Assembly (NCBI RefSeq): GCF_001613245.1
Contig: NZ_BDBZ01000006.1
Span: forward strand, 62,001-126,000
Direction: 5' to 3'
Source of the DNA: Nocardia speluncae NBRC 108251
Lineage (GTDB): Bacteria; Actinomycetota; Actinomycetes; Mycobacteriales; Mycobacteriaceae
Length of the DNA stretch: 64,000 nucleotides
Shown: piece after piece, positions 15,574 to 23,978 of the stretch
Layout of the letters: every line of letters begins with the position of its first letter
Position numbering within the stretch: position 1 is the first letter of the stretch
The notes under the pieces: generated by a model
The model's input: only the letters and a program-made list of their open reading frames with translations
Databases searched by the model: none
Told to the model about the DNA's origin: nothing
Translations under genes and position numbers: made by a program

Positions 15574-16752
15574 ATGACCGGCGAATCGAGCGGACAGCAA
15601 CGGCGGGCCGTCGTCGTCGGGGCGGGTATCGCGGGTCTCACCGCGGCCGTCGCTCTACGGCAGCGGGGTTGGCGAGTCGAGGTCCTCGAACGAGCCACCG
15701 AAGTCGGACCGGCCGGGTCCGGATTGAGTCTCTGGCCCAACGGTTTACGCGGCCTCGATACGGTCGGCATCGGAGCGGCGGTTCGGGAACAGGCGCTGTC
15801 GGCCACCGAAGCGGGGATGCGTGACCCGTCGGGCCGGTGGCTGGCGCGTACCGACGTCTCCGGAATCCGCGACCGCTACGGCGATCTGGTGATGATCCAC
15901 CGGACCGACCTGTTCGATATCCTGCGCGGCGAACTCGGGGACACACCCCTTCGGCTCGGTGCGGTGGTGGACGCGGTGGATATCACCGGCGACGGTGTCC
16001 GGATCCGGCACAGCCTCGGTACCTCCGAGGCCGATCTCGTGTTCGGAGCCGACGGCATCAACAGCACCGTCCGGTCCCTGTACTGGCCCGATGCCGCGCC
16101 ACCGGCGTACGCGGGTTACACCGCCTGGCGGTCGATCGTCCGGCCCCGCACGCCGGTAACGTCCGGTGGTGAAACCATCGGGCGTGGGGAACGTTTCGGG
16201 ATCGCCCCGCTGCGGGACGGCCGGGTGTACTTCTACGGCTCGGCCACCATGCCTGCGGGCACCGACAGCCCAGGCGGCGAACTCACCGAATTCCGCCGCC
16301 GTTTTGCCGGTTGGCACGATCCGATCCCGGATCTGCTGGCCGCGACCGATCCGGCGGCCCTGCTACGGCACGATATCTACGAACTGCCCCCGCTCGCCGG
16401 CTACATTCGCGGCCCCATCGCGCTACTCGGGGATGCCGCCCATGCCATGACGCCCAACCTGGGGCAGGGCGCGAATCTGGCCATCGAGGATGCGGTCACC
16501 GTGGCGGCCCTGCTCGACCGGTACCGGGATATCCCGTCCGCCCTCGCCGAATACGACCGGGTCCGGCGGGCGCGGGTGGCACCGCTACAGCGTTTGTCGC
16601 GTCGAATGGGGTCAGCGCTGCAGTTGTCCGGGACGCCGGCGGTTCTGCTACGCAATATGATGATGCGCATGGCTCCCACCGGTCCGGCACTGCGAGGCCT
16701 GGCGCCTGTCCTCACCTGGGAACCACCGGATTCGAGCACTCTCGGGGGATGA
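15574..16752 (+). CDS. FAD-dependent monooxygenase (PHBH-type)
   Basis: ATG 15574 follows GGGAGG by five bases. The 392-aa protein starts with a Rossmann FAD site AVVVGAGIAGLTAAVAL and an acidic residue ending the second strand (VEVLERA), and has the second FAD motif GDAAHAMTPNLGQGANLAIE near residue 290. This is the group A aromatic hydroxylase fold, which uses NAD(P)H and O2 to hydroxylate aromatic or polyketide-like substrates. The stop is followed after one base by the GTG of the prolyl-hydroxylase-like gene, so two oxygenases are translated together. Substrate is not evident. Confidence 0.88.
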   Translation: MTGESSGQQRRAVVVGAGIAGLTAAVALRQRGWRVEVLERATEVGPAGSGLSLWPNGLRGLDTVGIGAAVREQALSATEAGMRDPSGRWLARTDVSGIRDRYGDLVMIHRTDLFDILRGELGDTPLRLGAVVDAVDITGDGVRIRHSLGTSEADLVFGADGINSTVRSLYWPDAAPPAYAGYTAWRSIVRPRTPVTSGGETIGRGERFGIAPLRDGRVYFYGSATMPAGTDSPGGELTEFRRRFAGWHDPIPDLLAATDPAALLRHDIYELPPLAGYIRGPIALLGDAAHAMTPNLGQGANLAIEDAVTVAALLDRYRDIPSALAEYDRVRRARVAPLQRLSRRMGSALQLSGTPAVLLRNMMMRMAPTGPALRGLAPVLTWEPPDSSTLGG

Positions 16753-16753
16753 C

Positions 16754-17476
16754 GTGGACGACACTACGCACACACCGATCACGAAGTTCGCGGCCCCGGC
16801 GGAAAAGCCGACTCGGCAGGACGCGGCTCGAACCGACGTGCCCGGAAATGTGGATCTGACGGCCCTTCGTCGCAGTTACAGTGACGGCATATCGCTCCAC
16901 ACCGACCCGGACGTATGGCTTTTCGACGACATCGCGACCCCGGACGAGATGACAAGTCTCATCGAGCGGAGCCGCGAGATCCTGAAACGCGCTGAAGTCA
17001 GCGGGGATACCGGCGGCTATGTCAGCCCCGGCCGCTCGGGCAGTAATTGCTGGATACCCCACAACCACAATGAGCTCACGTCGCGGCTTGCCACACGGAT
17101 CAGCGATATCGTCGCCATTCCCTTGTCCAACGCCGAATCGTTCCAGGTCTTGCACTACGGACCCGGCCAGCAGTACCGGCCTCACTACGATGCGTGGCGC
17201 CCGGGTTCGAGCAAAGCCGAACGCTGCCTCGCCCGCGGAGGCCAGCGCCTGGTCACCGCCCTTCTCTACCTGAGCGAGGTGGAGGCCGGCGGATCCACGA
17301 GTTTCCCCGAACTGGGCATCGAGGTCCGGGCGGCTCCCGGCAGGATGGTGCTGTTCCACAACTGCCATGCCGGTACGAATCGCGTTCACGAGCGCAGCTT
17401 GCACGGTGGCATGCCGGTCGATCAGGGTGAGAAGTGGGCGGCAAACCTGTGGTTCCGCGAGCGCGCGCGGCGCTGA
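16754..17476 (+). CDS. 2-oxoglutarate/Fe(II) oxygenase, prolyl 4-hydroxylase type
   Basis: GTG 16754 begins one base after the FAD monooxygenase stop, with GGGGGA four bases upstream. The 240-aa product carries a prolyl-4-hydroxylase double-stranded beta-helix at the C-terminal half: HYGPGQQYRPHYDAW with metal ligands His144 and Asp146, a hydrophobic barrel strand ALLYLSEVEAGGSTSF, third ligand His217 in SLHGGMPV, and Lys227 in GEKWAANLWF for binding 2-oxoglutarate. These enzymes hydroxylate proline in peptides, or free amino acids in some bacteria. The 70-aa N-terminal part is variable. It converges with the speE block 17 bases away. Confidence 0.88.
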   Translation: MDDTTHTPITKFAAPAEKPTRQDAARTDVPGNVDLTALRRSYSDGISLHTDPDVWLFDDIATPDEMTSLIERSREILKRAEVSGDTGGYVSPGRSGSNCWIPHNHNELTSRLATRISDIVAIPLSNAESFQVLHYGPGQQYRPHYDAWRPGSSKAERCLARGGQRLVTALLYLSEVEAGGSTSFPELGIEVRAAPGRMVLFHNCHAGTNRVHERSLHGGMPVDQGEKWAANLWFRERARR

Positions 17477-17493
17477 CCTGTCCGCCCGGCTCC

Positions 17494-19107
17494 CTATACC
17501 CATTCCTTGCGTGCCAGATCCAGGATCACCGGGTGCATCAACGTGGAGGGCTGTTCCCCGGTATCCCGGCGATCCGGTGCGAACACCTTCGCCGCTTGCA
17601 GGCTTGTCTCGTCGATCGATCGCAGGGGTTCCGGTGCGTTTAGGCGCAGTTCGGGGTCCGGGTCGCGGGTGGCGAGCAGGAAACCCCAATCACCGAAGCT
17701 CGGCACATCCACGTGGTAGGGCAGCACGGACAGCCCGGAGGTGCGGACCGTCGCCGCGATACACCAGTAGGAGTGCGGAGCGAAGAACGGCGACCCCGCC
17801 TGCACCACCATGGTGGCCTCCGGGGCCAGCACCCGGGCGGCCATGGCGTAGAACTCGGTGGAGTAGAGCTTGGCGATCGAGGTCTGATCCGGGTCGGGCA
17901 GGTCGACGATCACCGCGTCGTATTCCGCGTGCGCGGTGCGCAACCAGGTGAACGCGTCGGCGGTGACCGTCCGCACACGCGGGTCGGCGAAGGAGTTCCG
18001 GTTGAGTTCGGTGAGCCGGTGGTCGGTGCGGGCAAGATCGATCATGACCGGGTCCAGTTCGACCAGGGTCACGGTGCGGACGTCCGGGTATTTCAGGATC
18101 TCGCGCAGGGCGAGCCCGTCACCGCCGCCGATGACCAGTACGTTCTCCCTGTTCCCGGCGAGCGCGGGATGCACCATCGCCTCGTGGTAGCGGTACTCGT
18201 CGACCGAGGAGAACTGCAGGTCGCCGTTGAGGAACAACCGGGTGTCGCGGGTGCCGAACGGTGATGCCGATTCGGTGAGCACGATCTTCTGGTACTCGGT
18301 CTGGTGCTGCCAGACGATCGGTGCCGCGAACAAAGCCTGCTGGGCGGTGGCTTCGAACCGGTCGGCATAGATATAGCTTCCGATCAGAACACCCACGGCA
18401 AGCACCGTGACCGTACCGAAGGCCACTTTGACCAGGTGCGACAGATCCGCGCGGAACCAGATGAACACCAGCGCCAGCCCGGCCAGCACATTCACCACGC
18501 CGACGATGAGGCTGCCCCGGATCTGCCCGAATACCGGCAGCAGCAGGAACGGGAACGCCAGACCACCGAGTAGCGCGCCCACATAGTCGGCGGCGAACAG
18601 GTCGGCGACCGCGCTGCCCGCTTCCTGTTTACGGATACGCTGCAGTAGTTCCATCAGCAACGGGATCTCGGCACCGACCAGGGCACCGATCACGCAGGAA
18701 GCCACCACCAGTGCCGCGGTATAGAGATCGAGCCAGGCGTAGGCCGCGTACAAGCCCAGCACCGACAGCCCGCCCACCAGCGCCAGCGCGATCTCGACCG
18801 CCAGGAACGCCGACGCTGCCAGATGCCGCAGTGGTTTCGCGGCCAGCGCGCCGATCCCCATCGCGCACACCATCACACTGAGCGTGATCGACGCTTGGGT
18901 GGCGGTATCGCCGATCAGGTAACTCCCCAGTGTCACCAAGGACAGTTCGTACACCAGACCGCAGGCCGCGCAGACGAAAACGGTGAGGAGCAGGGCGATC
19001 CGGGGGAAGCGCCCGGGAACACCCGGCTGCTGCGGCGCGGATCCGGTCGCTACAGTGCCGCCGGGCTCCACCGGCGGCTGTTCGGCTGTCAGCGTGCTCG
19101 CCGACAC
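17494..19107 (-). CDS. speE: Membrane-anchored polyamine aminopropyltransferase (spermidine synthase-like)
   Basis: A 537-aa protein corresponding in length and context to M. tuberculosis Rv2601. The N-terminal ~220 residues form about seven hydrophobic helices (for example IALLLTVFVCAACGLVYEL). The C-terminal half is a spermidine-synthase fold: DLQFSSVDEYRYHEAMVHPA, the nucleotide loop VLVIGGGDGLALRE, VELDP, and IVDLPDPDQTSIAKLYS near the catalytic region. The family transfers aminopropyl from decarboxylated SAM to putrescine, but long membrane forms are poorly characterised and may act on other substrates. GTG 19107 overlaps the end of the DUF350 gene by a few bases, implying coupling; the frame is open to 19170. 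Confidence 0.88.
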   Translation of the reverse strand: MSASTLTAEQPPVEPGGTVATGSAPQQPGVPGRFPRIALLLTVFVCAACGLVYELSLVTLGSYLIGDTATQASITLSVMVCAMGIGALAAKPLRHLAASAFLAVEIALALVGGLSVLGLYAAYAWLDLYTAALVVASCVIGALVGAEIPLLMELLQRIRKQEAGSAVADLFAADYVGALLGGLAFPFLLLPVFGQIRGSLIVGVVNVLAGLALVFIWFRADLSHLVKVAFGTVTVLAVGVLIGSYIYADRFEATAQQALFAAPIVWQHQTEYQKIVLTESASPFGTRDTRLFLNGDLQFSSVDEYRYHEAMVHPALAGNRENVLVIGGGDGLALREILKYPDVRTVTLVELDPVMIDLARTDHRLTELNRNSFADPRVRTVTADAFTWLRTAHAEYDAVIVDLPDPDQTSIAKLYSTEFYAMAARVLAPEATMVVQAGSPFFAPHSYWCIAATVRTSGLSVLPYHVDVPSFGDWGFLLATRDPDPELRLNAPEPLRSIDETSLQAAKVFAPDRRDTGEQPSTLMHPVILDLARKEWV

Positions 19108-19109
19108 CT

Positions 19110-19535
19110 TTACGTGAGCGCGGAGGCGACCACGGCGGCGACCGCGATATGCACCGCGGCGCTCACCCACACCCCGGGATGCAGTTCGTGTTCGTTCACC
19201 ACACCCCGGAATTCACCCGGCGTGGCGAATTCCAGCAACAGGAACGCCAAGCCCATCGCGACCAGGCCGATGATCCCGTAGACAGCGCTCGAGATCAGCG
19301 CCTGCCCGATCGCCCCGTCGGAGGTCCAGATCGCGGTGGCGACGATGATGCCGACACCGAGCATATTCGCGGCGACCAGCAAGGCGGCGTTGCGGTTGCG
19401 TTCGATCCAGATCTGGTGGCGCAGGTTACCGGGTGTGAGTACATCCACCAGGACGAACCCGAGCACCATCAGCACGATGCCGAGGCCGGAGTAGGCGGCC
19501 GCGGCACCGGCGGCCGCGGGCAGGTCTTGGAGCAT
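19110..19535 (-). CDS. DUF350 integral membrane protein (Rv2600-like)
   Basis: A 141-aa protein with four predicted transmembrane helices in two similar halves: YSGLGIVLMVLGFVLVDVL, then AALLVAANMLGVGIIVATAI, GIIGLVAMGLAFLLLEFA and VSAAVHIAVAAVVASAL. This is the two-repeat DUF350 layout. An AGGAGG ribosome site stands seven bases before the ATG. It lies between a DUF4247 lipoprotein gene and the speE gene, the same order as Rv2599-Rv2601. The function is unknown; conservation of the block suggests the products work together at the membrane. Confidence 0.9.
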   Translation of the reverse strand: MLQDLPAAAGAAAAYSGLGIVLMVLGFVLVDVLTPGNLRHQIWIERNRNAALLVAANMLGVGIIVATAIWTSDGAIGQALISSAVYGIIGLVAMGLAFLLLEFATPGEFRGVVNEHELHPGVWVSAAVHIAVAAVVASALT

Positions 19536-19576
19536 TGTTTCCTCCTGGGAAGGGTCGATAGGACGCGCGGCGGAGC

Positions 19577-20002
19577 CTATTTTCCGTCGCCGGAACCGCC
19601 ACCGCGGAAACCGCTGTTGTCGCTGGGCCAGCCGAAGACGCTGACATAGGAGTGGTGGCGGCGGTAACCGTTGCGGTAGTCGTCGACCAGCACCTTCGCT
19701 CCGGAACCGTTCGGGGATATCGCGATGATGTCGTCGCGGTACTGGAGGAAGGTCATCGGCCCGCTCGAACGCCGGTCCAGCGGGAGCGCCGCCTGGGTGA
19801 TCTCGTCGGCGACCGCACCCGGCGGATTGTTCGCGGTGTACGCCCGGCCGTCGTTCGCTTCGTCCAGATTCTCGGCACGGGTGTAATGCGAGGCGATGTA
19901 GGAACGCGCCCCGCTTCCGTCGTCATCATCGGACCCGCATCCGGACAGCGCAACAGTGAGGACCGCGCAGACAGCAGCGATCACCCAGGATTTACGACTC
20001 AC
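19577..20002 (-). CDS. DUF4247-type lipoprotein (Rv2599-like)
   Basis: GTG 20002 gives a 141-aa protein and is preceded at seven bases by GGGGGAAGG. It begins with a lipoprotein signal: MSRKSW, hydrophobic core and lipobox ALSGC with Cys22, followed by an Asp run. The mature part has the conserved SHYTRAENLDEANDGRAY region and ends with FRGGGSGDGK. Length and position match Rv2599. It is probably anchored to the outer face of the plasma membrane. Biochemical role unknown. Confidence 0.85.
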   Translation of the reverse strand: MSRKSWVIAAVCAVLTVALSGCGSDDDDGSGARSYIASHYTRAENLDEANDGRAYTANNPPGAVADEITQAALPLDRRSSGPMTFLQYRDDIIAISPNGSGAKVLVDDYRNGYRRHHSYVSVFGWPSDNSGFRGGGSGDGK

Positions 20003-20051
20003 AGAAAACCTTCCCCCGACTGGTACCCAGCCCGTCCGGTAGGACAACTAC

Positions 20052-20633
20052 TCAAGACGGCGACTGCGGGTAGATCATAATCGCACTGCGGTACAGGACC
20101 TGCCCGATTGCCGCTTCCTTCTTCCCCGAATCCCCGAAATCCTCGAACGACAGGCGAGTTCCGTCTTCGGCGAGATAGTCGTGGTAGGCGACCGTCCCGG
20201 AAGGGGTCAGCCCGGTGGTCGCCTCCCCGATGTAGCGGGCGGTCCCGGACTCTTCCAGCCGGAACCGTTTTCCATCGTGCTCGAGCTCGCTCCCGCCGGG
20301 CGCCGCGATACCCGGCGTCTCCGTCCACAGCACCAGCTCGAGCTCCGGATCCTCCTCCACCGACAGCCATTTGCGGATGCCCGCGGCGTTGTCCAGCAGA
20401 TGCTCACTCCACTGGTAGCCGCCCTCCTTCAACCGCAACGAGCCGCGCACGGTGTAGGTCTCACCGAGAATATCGGCGATATCGCCGGCTTTCAGCGCCC
20501 GCGGGTCACCGCGCAGAGCATCGGAGTCCTTGTCGGCGAAGGGGTCGACAGGCCCGGACGGCGCGGCCGGCGTGCTCCTGCGCTGTACGAGCAGGTATGC
20601 CACGATGCCCGCCAAGACGAGTACCACGATCAA
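20052..20633 (-). CDS. DUF4178 protein with N-terminal membrane helix (Rv2598-like)
   Basis: A 193-aa product if read from TTG 20633: an N-terminal transmembrane helix (VVLVLAGIVAYLLV) followed by a DUF4178-like beta domain (ADILGETYTVRGSLRLKEGG and GIRKWLSVEEDPELELVLW). The start is unclear. A near-perfect GGAGGGAGG site lies at 20663-20671, and five bases after it the in-frame codon is ATC (20657), then CTG (20648); the first standard start, TTG 20633, is 29 bases away. The true protein may therefore begin about eight residues earlier at a non-standard codon. First gene of the speE block. Confidence 0.82.
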   Translation of the reverse strand: MIVVLVLAGIVAYLLVQRRSTPAAPSGPVDPFADKDSDALRGDPRALKAGDIADILGETYTVRGSLRLKEGGYQWSEHLLDNAAGIRKWLSVEEDPELELVLWTETPGIAAPGGSELEHDGKRFRLEESGTARYIGEATTGLTPSGTVAYHDYLAEDGTRLSFEDFGDSGKKEAAIGQVLYRSAIMIYPQSPS

Positions 20634-20748
20634 TACGACGATCCACAGTGCGGTGATGGCTGCCTCCCTCCGGCGATCTCAGCGGAGAGTAGCATTCCCG
20701 CCTCCTGCACGCCGGTCACCGCGTCCACCCGCGGCGACCGGCGCCCTC

Positions 20749-23079
20749 CTACGCCTGTTCGGGTCCCTGGATCGGCGGCGGATCGGGCGGCTGCGATTGG
20801 GTGATCTTCGGCTCCGGCAAACCCGTAGGCGCCTCGGGCACCTGCATATTCATGGCACCAGCGGAATCCAGACCGGTCGGATGGAAGTAATTCTGATACT
20901 TCCCGTACTGGGGATGGTCCAGATTGCTCTGGTTCAGCGGCACCAACTGGCCGTTCTCCAGATACTGCGGCCCGTTACCGTTGTCGACCACAACCGCGCT
21001 GTGGTTCTCCCACGCGATCACATCACCCGTCCGCAGGGCCGACACATCGACCACCTGCCACGGCTTCTCCACGGTCTGTTCTCCGGGTGTCCCGGCGTAT
21101 GCGGTACCGGCATCCAGCGCCGGATTGCCTACCTGCCTGGCGAGCGCGTCTCCGGTCGCCTGCGGCACCGGGATATCGTCCGTGCCGGGAACTCCGCCCG
21201 GCGGCGTCCACGGCGTGGTCGTACCGGGAGTGCTCACAACAGGCGGCGGCCCCGCATCGGGTGACGCGGTAACCACATGCTGAGCAGTGGCGGTGCCCTG
21301 GTCGGTGGCCACGGCTACACCGGGAGACTGCTGCGGCGCGCCGGGTACCTGCCGATTCTGGTTGCGCCGCTCCTCGTCTCGGTCCTTGTCCTTGTCCCTG
21401 TCTTTGTCCTGCTCCCCACCTTTGTCGCCGCCACCGAAGAGGCCGCCTTGCCCACCCATGCCCGACAGCATGGCCAGTGACATCGGGTCCATCCCGGGCG
21501 ATGGCTGCTGCGGTTGCTGCATCGCCTGGGCTGCGGTACCCGGGCTTTGTGTTCCGGTATCGCCGTTGATGTACTCCATCACCCGGTCCTCGAGACTCGA
21601 GGACTCGCCCTCCTCGCCGCCACCGAGTAGATCCCCGGTTTCCGCCCCCTGTTCGGTTGATTCCGAGTCCCCGACTATGCTTGAGAACTCCTCACCCAAC
21701 GCGGCCAGCTCCGTATCCGCATCGGTGTTATTGTCGGCGGTCTCCTCACCAGTCTCCTCGGACCCATCGAACTCTGTATCGGAAGTCCCGGGCCCTGGAT
21801 CCGGCTCAGGTTCCGGTCCTGGTTCCGGCTCAGGTTCCGGTCCTGGTTCCGGCTCAGGTTCGGTTTCGGGTTCGGGTTCGGGTTCGGGTTCACCAGGCTT
21901 CTCCGATAACGGATCGTTCCCGTCGTGCCAATCACCGTCGTCGACCTTATGCGCTTGGTCCGGGTGCTCCTCTGCGAGCGCCTCCATTTGCGTGGCATAT
22001 TGGTCGACAATGGTTGTACAGTCAGCCACGCCACGGGCAAGTATTTCGTATAGTTCCAGTTCCTCGACGATATTCTGAATTCCGGGATCAGTGAGTTTTA
22101 TATCGTCCTCGGCATCTTCTGCCGCATCATTTTCCGCATCGGTGAGCCCACTACCGGCGGAACCCGCCAGGTTTTCTACGCCGGACTTGTCGAGAGATTC
22201 AGCCTCGAAGGTGTAACTTCCCATCAGACTGTAAACCATCGCTTCGTTGATCGCCGAAACCTTGTTGAACAACTCGGTATACTTCTCATGGTTGTTGCGA
22301 TCTATCTCGAGAACCTTCGCCCCGAATGTCTCGTCGATCAACTCCACCTCCGCCACCAAATCGGCGAGCTCGGTCGCTGTGGTCAACTCGGAATCGGCCG
22401 TTTCGCCGCTGGCGGCGATATCGTTGAAGAAAGCCGTGTCGAGATATTCGTCCAGGTCTTTCTTCTTACCCTCGGGGTCAATGATATATTCCGGCTTGTT
22501 GATGTCGCCGGTGCCCATCTGGCGACTCAGCCAGCCTAGATAGAAGTTGGCAGCACCGATCTTATCGACCAGCACCGGAGAAGGATCAACCCCTTCCGTC
22601 CCCTTCGGAACCCAGATCTTCAGTGGGAACTGACTGTAATCCGCGGCTTCATATTTGCCAGTTTCTTCATTAAAGGCGTAGATGTCTTTCGAATCTTTTG
22701 CCGCATATTCGCCGTATCCGTCACCGAAAGTTGTGATTCCAAAATGGTTGACTGCCGAGTCCGGGTCATCCTCCACCCTCCTTTTGCTGGTATCGGCAGC
22801 AAATACATCTACGTCTCTAGGCCGGCTCCCGGAAAAGTTCCAGTCCAGTTCCGTATCCTCTACGGTTTTCTCATAGGCATAACCACCTTTCGTGACCAGG
22901 TAATCCGCCTCACCTGCCTCAAAGGTCTCGACTACTACCCGCTCACCGGTCTGCGGATCGATTTCACAAAGAGTTACTTCTTCGCCTACGTCGTCCTGCT
23001 CATAGTAGAATCCCGATGTAGGACGCTCGTCCGGCGTTTCCTGCTTGCCTTCTTCGTTATATACGTAGTAGTTGGTCAT
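20749..23079 (-). CDS. Large Glu/Pro-rich protein with NlpC/P60-like C-terminal module, ESX-associated type
   Basis: A 776-aa acidic protein, GGAGGGG just before ATG 23079. Residues 1-360 form an alpha/beta then helical region without signal peptide. Residues ~400-440 are a Pro-Glu repeat (PEPEPEPE...PGPEPEPEP), encoded by tandem DNA repeats at about 21800-21895. Next come a Gly/Met-rich stretch, a charged KDRDKDKDRDEERR run and a Pro-rich segment. The C-terminus (~690-745) has SALRTGDVIAWENHSAVVV and QYLENGQLVPL, resembling the GD...H strand pairs of NlpC/P60 or CHAP domains, but no catalytic Cys is evident. The neighbouring YbaB-like gene and lack of signal peptide suggest a type VII secretion substrate. 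The 5' half is less GC-rich than the region around it. Confidence 0.75.
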   Translation of the reverse strand: MTNYYVYNEEGKQETPDERPTSGFYYEQDDVGEEVTLCEIDPQTGERVVVETFEAGEADYLVTKGGYAYEKTVEDTELDWNFSGSRPRDVDVFAADTSKRRVEDDPDSAVNHFGITTFGDGYGEYAAKDSKDIYAFNEETGKYEAADYSQFPLKIWVPKGTEGVDPSPVLVDKIGAANFYLGWLSRQMGTGDINKPEYIIDPEGKKKDLDEYLDTAFFNDIAASGETADSELTTATELADLVAEVELIDETFGAKVLEIDRNNHEKYTELFNKVSAINEAMVYSLMGSYTFEAESLDKSGVENLAGSAGSGLTDAENDAAEDAEDDIKLTDPGIQNIVEELELYEILARGVADCTTIVDQYATQMEALAEEHPDQAHKVDDGDWHDGNDPLSEKPGEPEPEPEPETEPEPEPGPEPEPEPGPEPEPDPGPGTSDTEFDGSEETGEETADNNTDADTELAALGEEFSSIVGDSESTEQGAETGDLLGGGEEGESSSLEDRVMEYINGDTGTQSPGTAAQAMQQPQQPSPGMDPMSLAMLSGMGGQGGLFGGGDKGGEQDKDRDKDKDRDEERRNQNRQVPGAPQQSPGVAVATDQGTATAQHVVTASPDAGPPPVVSTPGTTTPWTPPGGVPGTDDIPVPQATGDALARQVGNPALDAGTAYAGTPGEQTVEKPWQVVDVSALRTGDVIAWENHSAVVVDNGNGPQYLENGQLVPLNQSNLDHPQYGKYQNYFHPTGLDSAGAMNMQVPEAPTGLPEPKITQSQPPDPPPIQGPEQA

Positions 23080-23172
23080 CCAACCCCTCCGGAAACGAGG
23101 CGTACGCCGTTCATATCACCGTCACCCACTCGCAGGACATCAGACTCAGCGACCACTCACCCGCACGCCGCG

Positions 23173-23490
23173 CTAGGCCTCGTCCGACACTCTCTTGACC
23201 CGGCCGGCCCCCTCGACCTCGGCGTCCTCGAAGCCGGTGGCACCGCGGTAGCCGGCATTTGCCGCACCTTCGTACCCCGTCGCGACCCCTCGCCAGCGTC
23301 GACGACGCTTCTCGTCGTTACCGGGAACCAGGCAAGCAACGGGGTGGACGCACAGGCCCGCACCCGTGTACAGCCGGTTCACGAAATCCGAGTCAGGCTC
23401 GGCATGGTCCTGCAGACCCGAAACGGGAGCACCGTTTCTATCCGCGCGACCACGTACATCATCCGGCACTTGCCCAAATATGTATCCCAT
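23173..23490 (-). CDS. Small protein of unknown function in ESX-like cluster
   Basis: A 105-aa reading frame from ATG 23490, with GAGGGAAGGA about nine bases upstream. It starts MGYIFGQVPDDVRGR and ends in a Gly/Tyr/Ala-rich tail (GYEGAANAGYRGATGFEDAE). It lies between the 112-aa gene and the large acidic protein in the same orientation, which supports it being real. I do not recognise a family. Composition and context fit a small co-secreted or chaperone-type protein. Confidence 0.5.
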   Translation of the reverse strand: MGYIFGQVPDDVRGRADRNGAPVSGLQDHAEPDSDFVNRLYTGAGLCVHPVACLVPGNDEKRRRRWRGVATGYEGAANAGYRGATGFEDAEVEGAGRVKRVSDEA

Positions 23491-23596
23491 GCCGCAGCGT
23501 CCTTCCCTCTCGTACCCGCAGGCCAATTGTCGTATATCCCCACAGCGGGGAGGCCAATGCGCAGGCCCATGGGCAACGAACCGGGGGCGCTCAGAT

Positions 23597-23935
23597 TCAG
23601 AGTTGATTACCGTACTCAGCCGCCTCCGCACGACGGTAGTCTGCTTCGGTGGGTAGTCCACGAGCCTCCACTGCGTGCGGCAACATGCCGTTGTCGAGCA
23701 GCCTCTGCCGCCGAACCACCTCGGATTTCATTCGCGCCAGGCGCGCCAACCGGAGAATCTCAATAGCCAGCCAAGCGTCCGACTGTTCGGCGACCTCCTC
23801 GCCTAGATGCAACCCGACAACTATGCCCGCGATATCGCACGCCACCCCAACCGAATAGTCCGGATTGAACACCTCGAAGATCCGCTGCCGTCGCGCCGAA
23901 GCCGCCGGTGAGCCCACTGCGTCCATGGACGTCAC
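23597..23935 (-). CDS. Small conserved protein of ESX-associated type
   Basis: A 112-aa protein. The visible pattern is a VGVACDIAGIVVGLHLGEEV beta-hairpin-like start, then DAWLAIEILRLARLARMKSEV as a long helix, and a short tail ending RAEAAEYGNQL. Small proteins with this strand-helix layout sit beside YbaB-like EspL-type genes in mycobacterial and nocardial ESX loci; that link is recalled, not tested. It lies between the YbaB-like gene (43-bp gap) and the 105-aa gene. Confidence 0.6.
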   Translation of the reverse strand: MTSMDAVGSPAASARRQRIFEVFNPDYSVGVACDIAGIVVGLHLGEEVAEQSDAWLAIEILRLARLARMKSEVVRRQRLLDNGMLPHAVEARGLPTEADYRRAEAAEYGNQL

Positions 23936-23978
23936 CTTTGGAACCGCTCATGTCCCCAGCCGGACCGCCGAAGCGTCG

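Noticed and set aside
21780..21900. Short tandem repeats that might be a CRISPR array
   Set aside because: They have no unique spacers and encode the Pro-Glu repeat of a protein.
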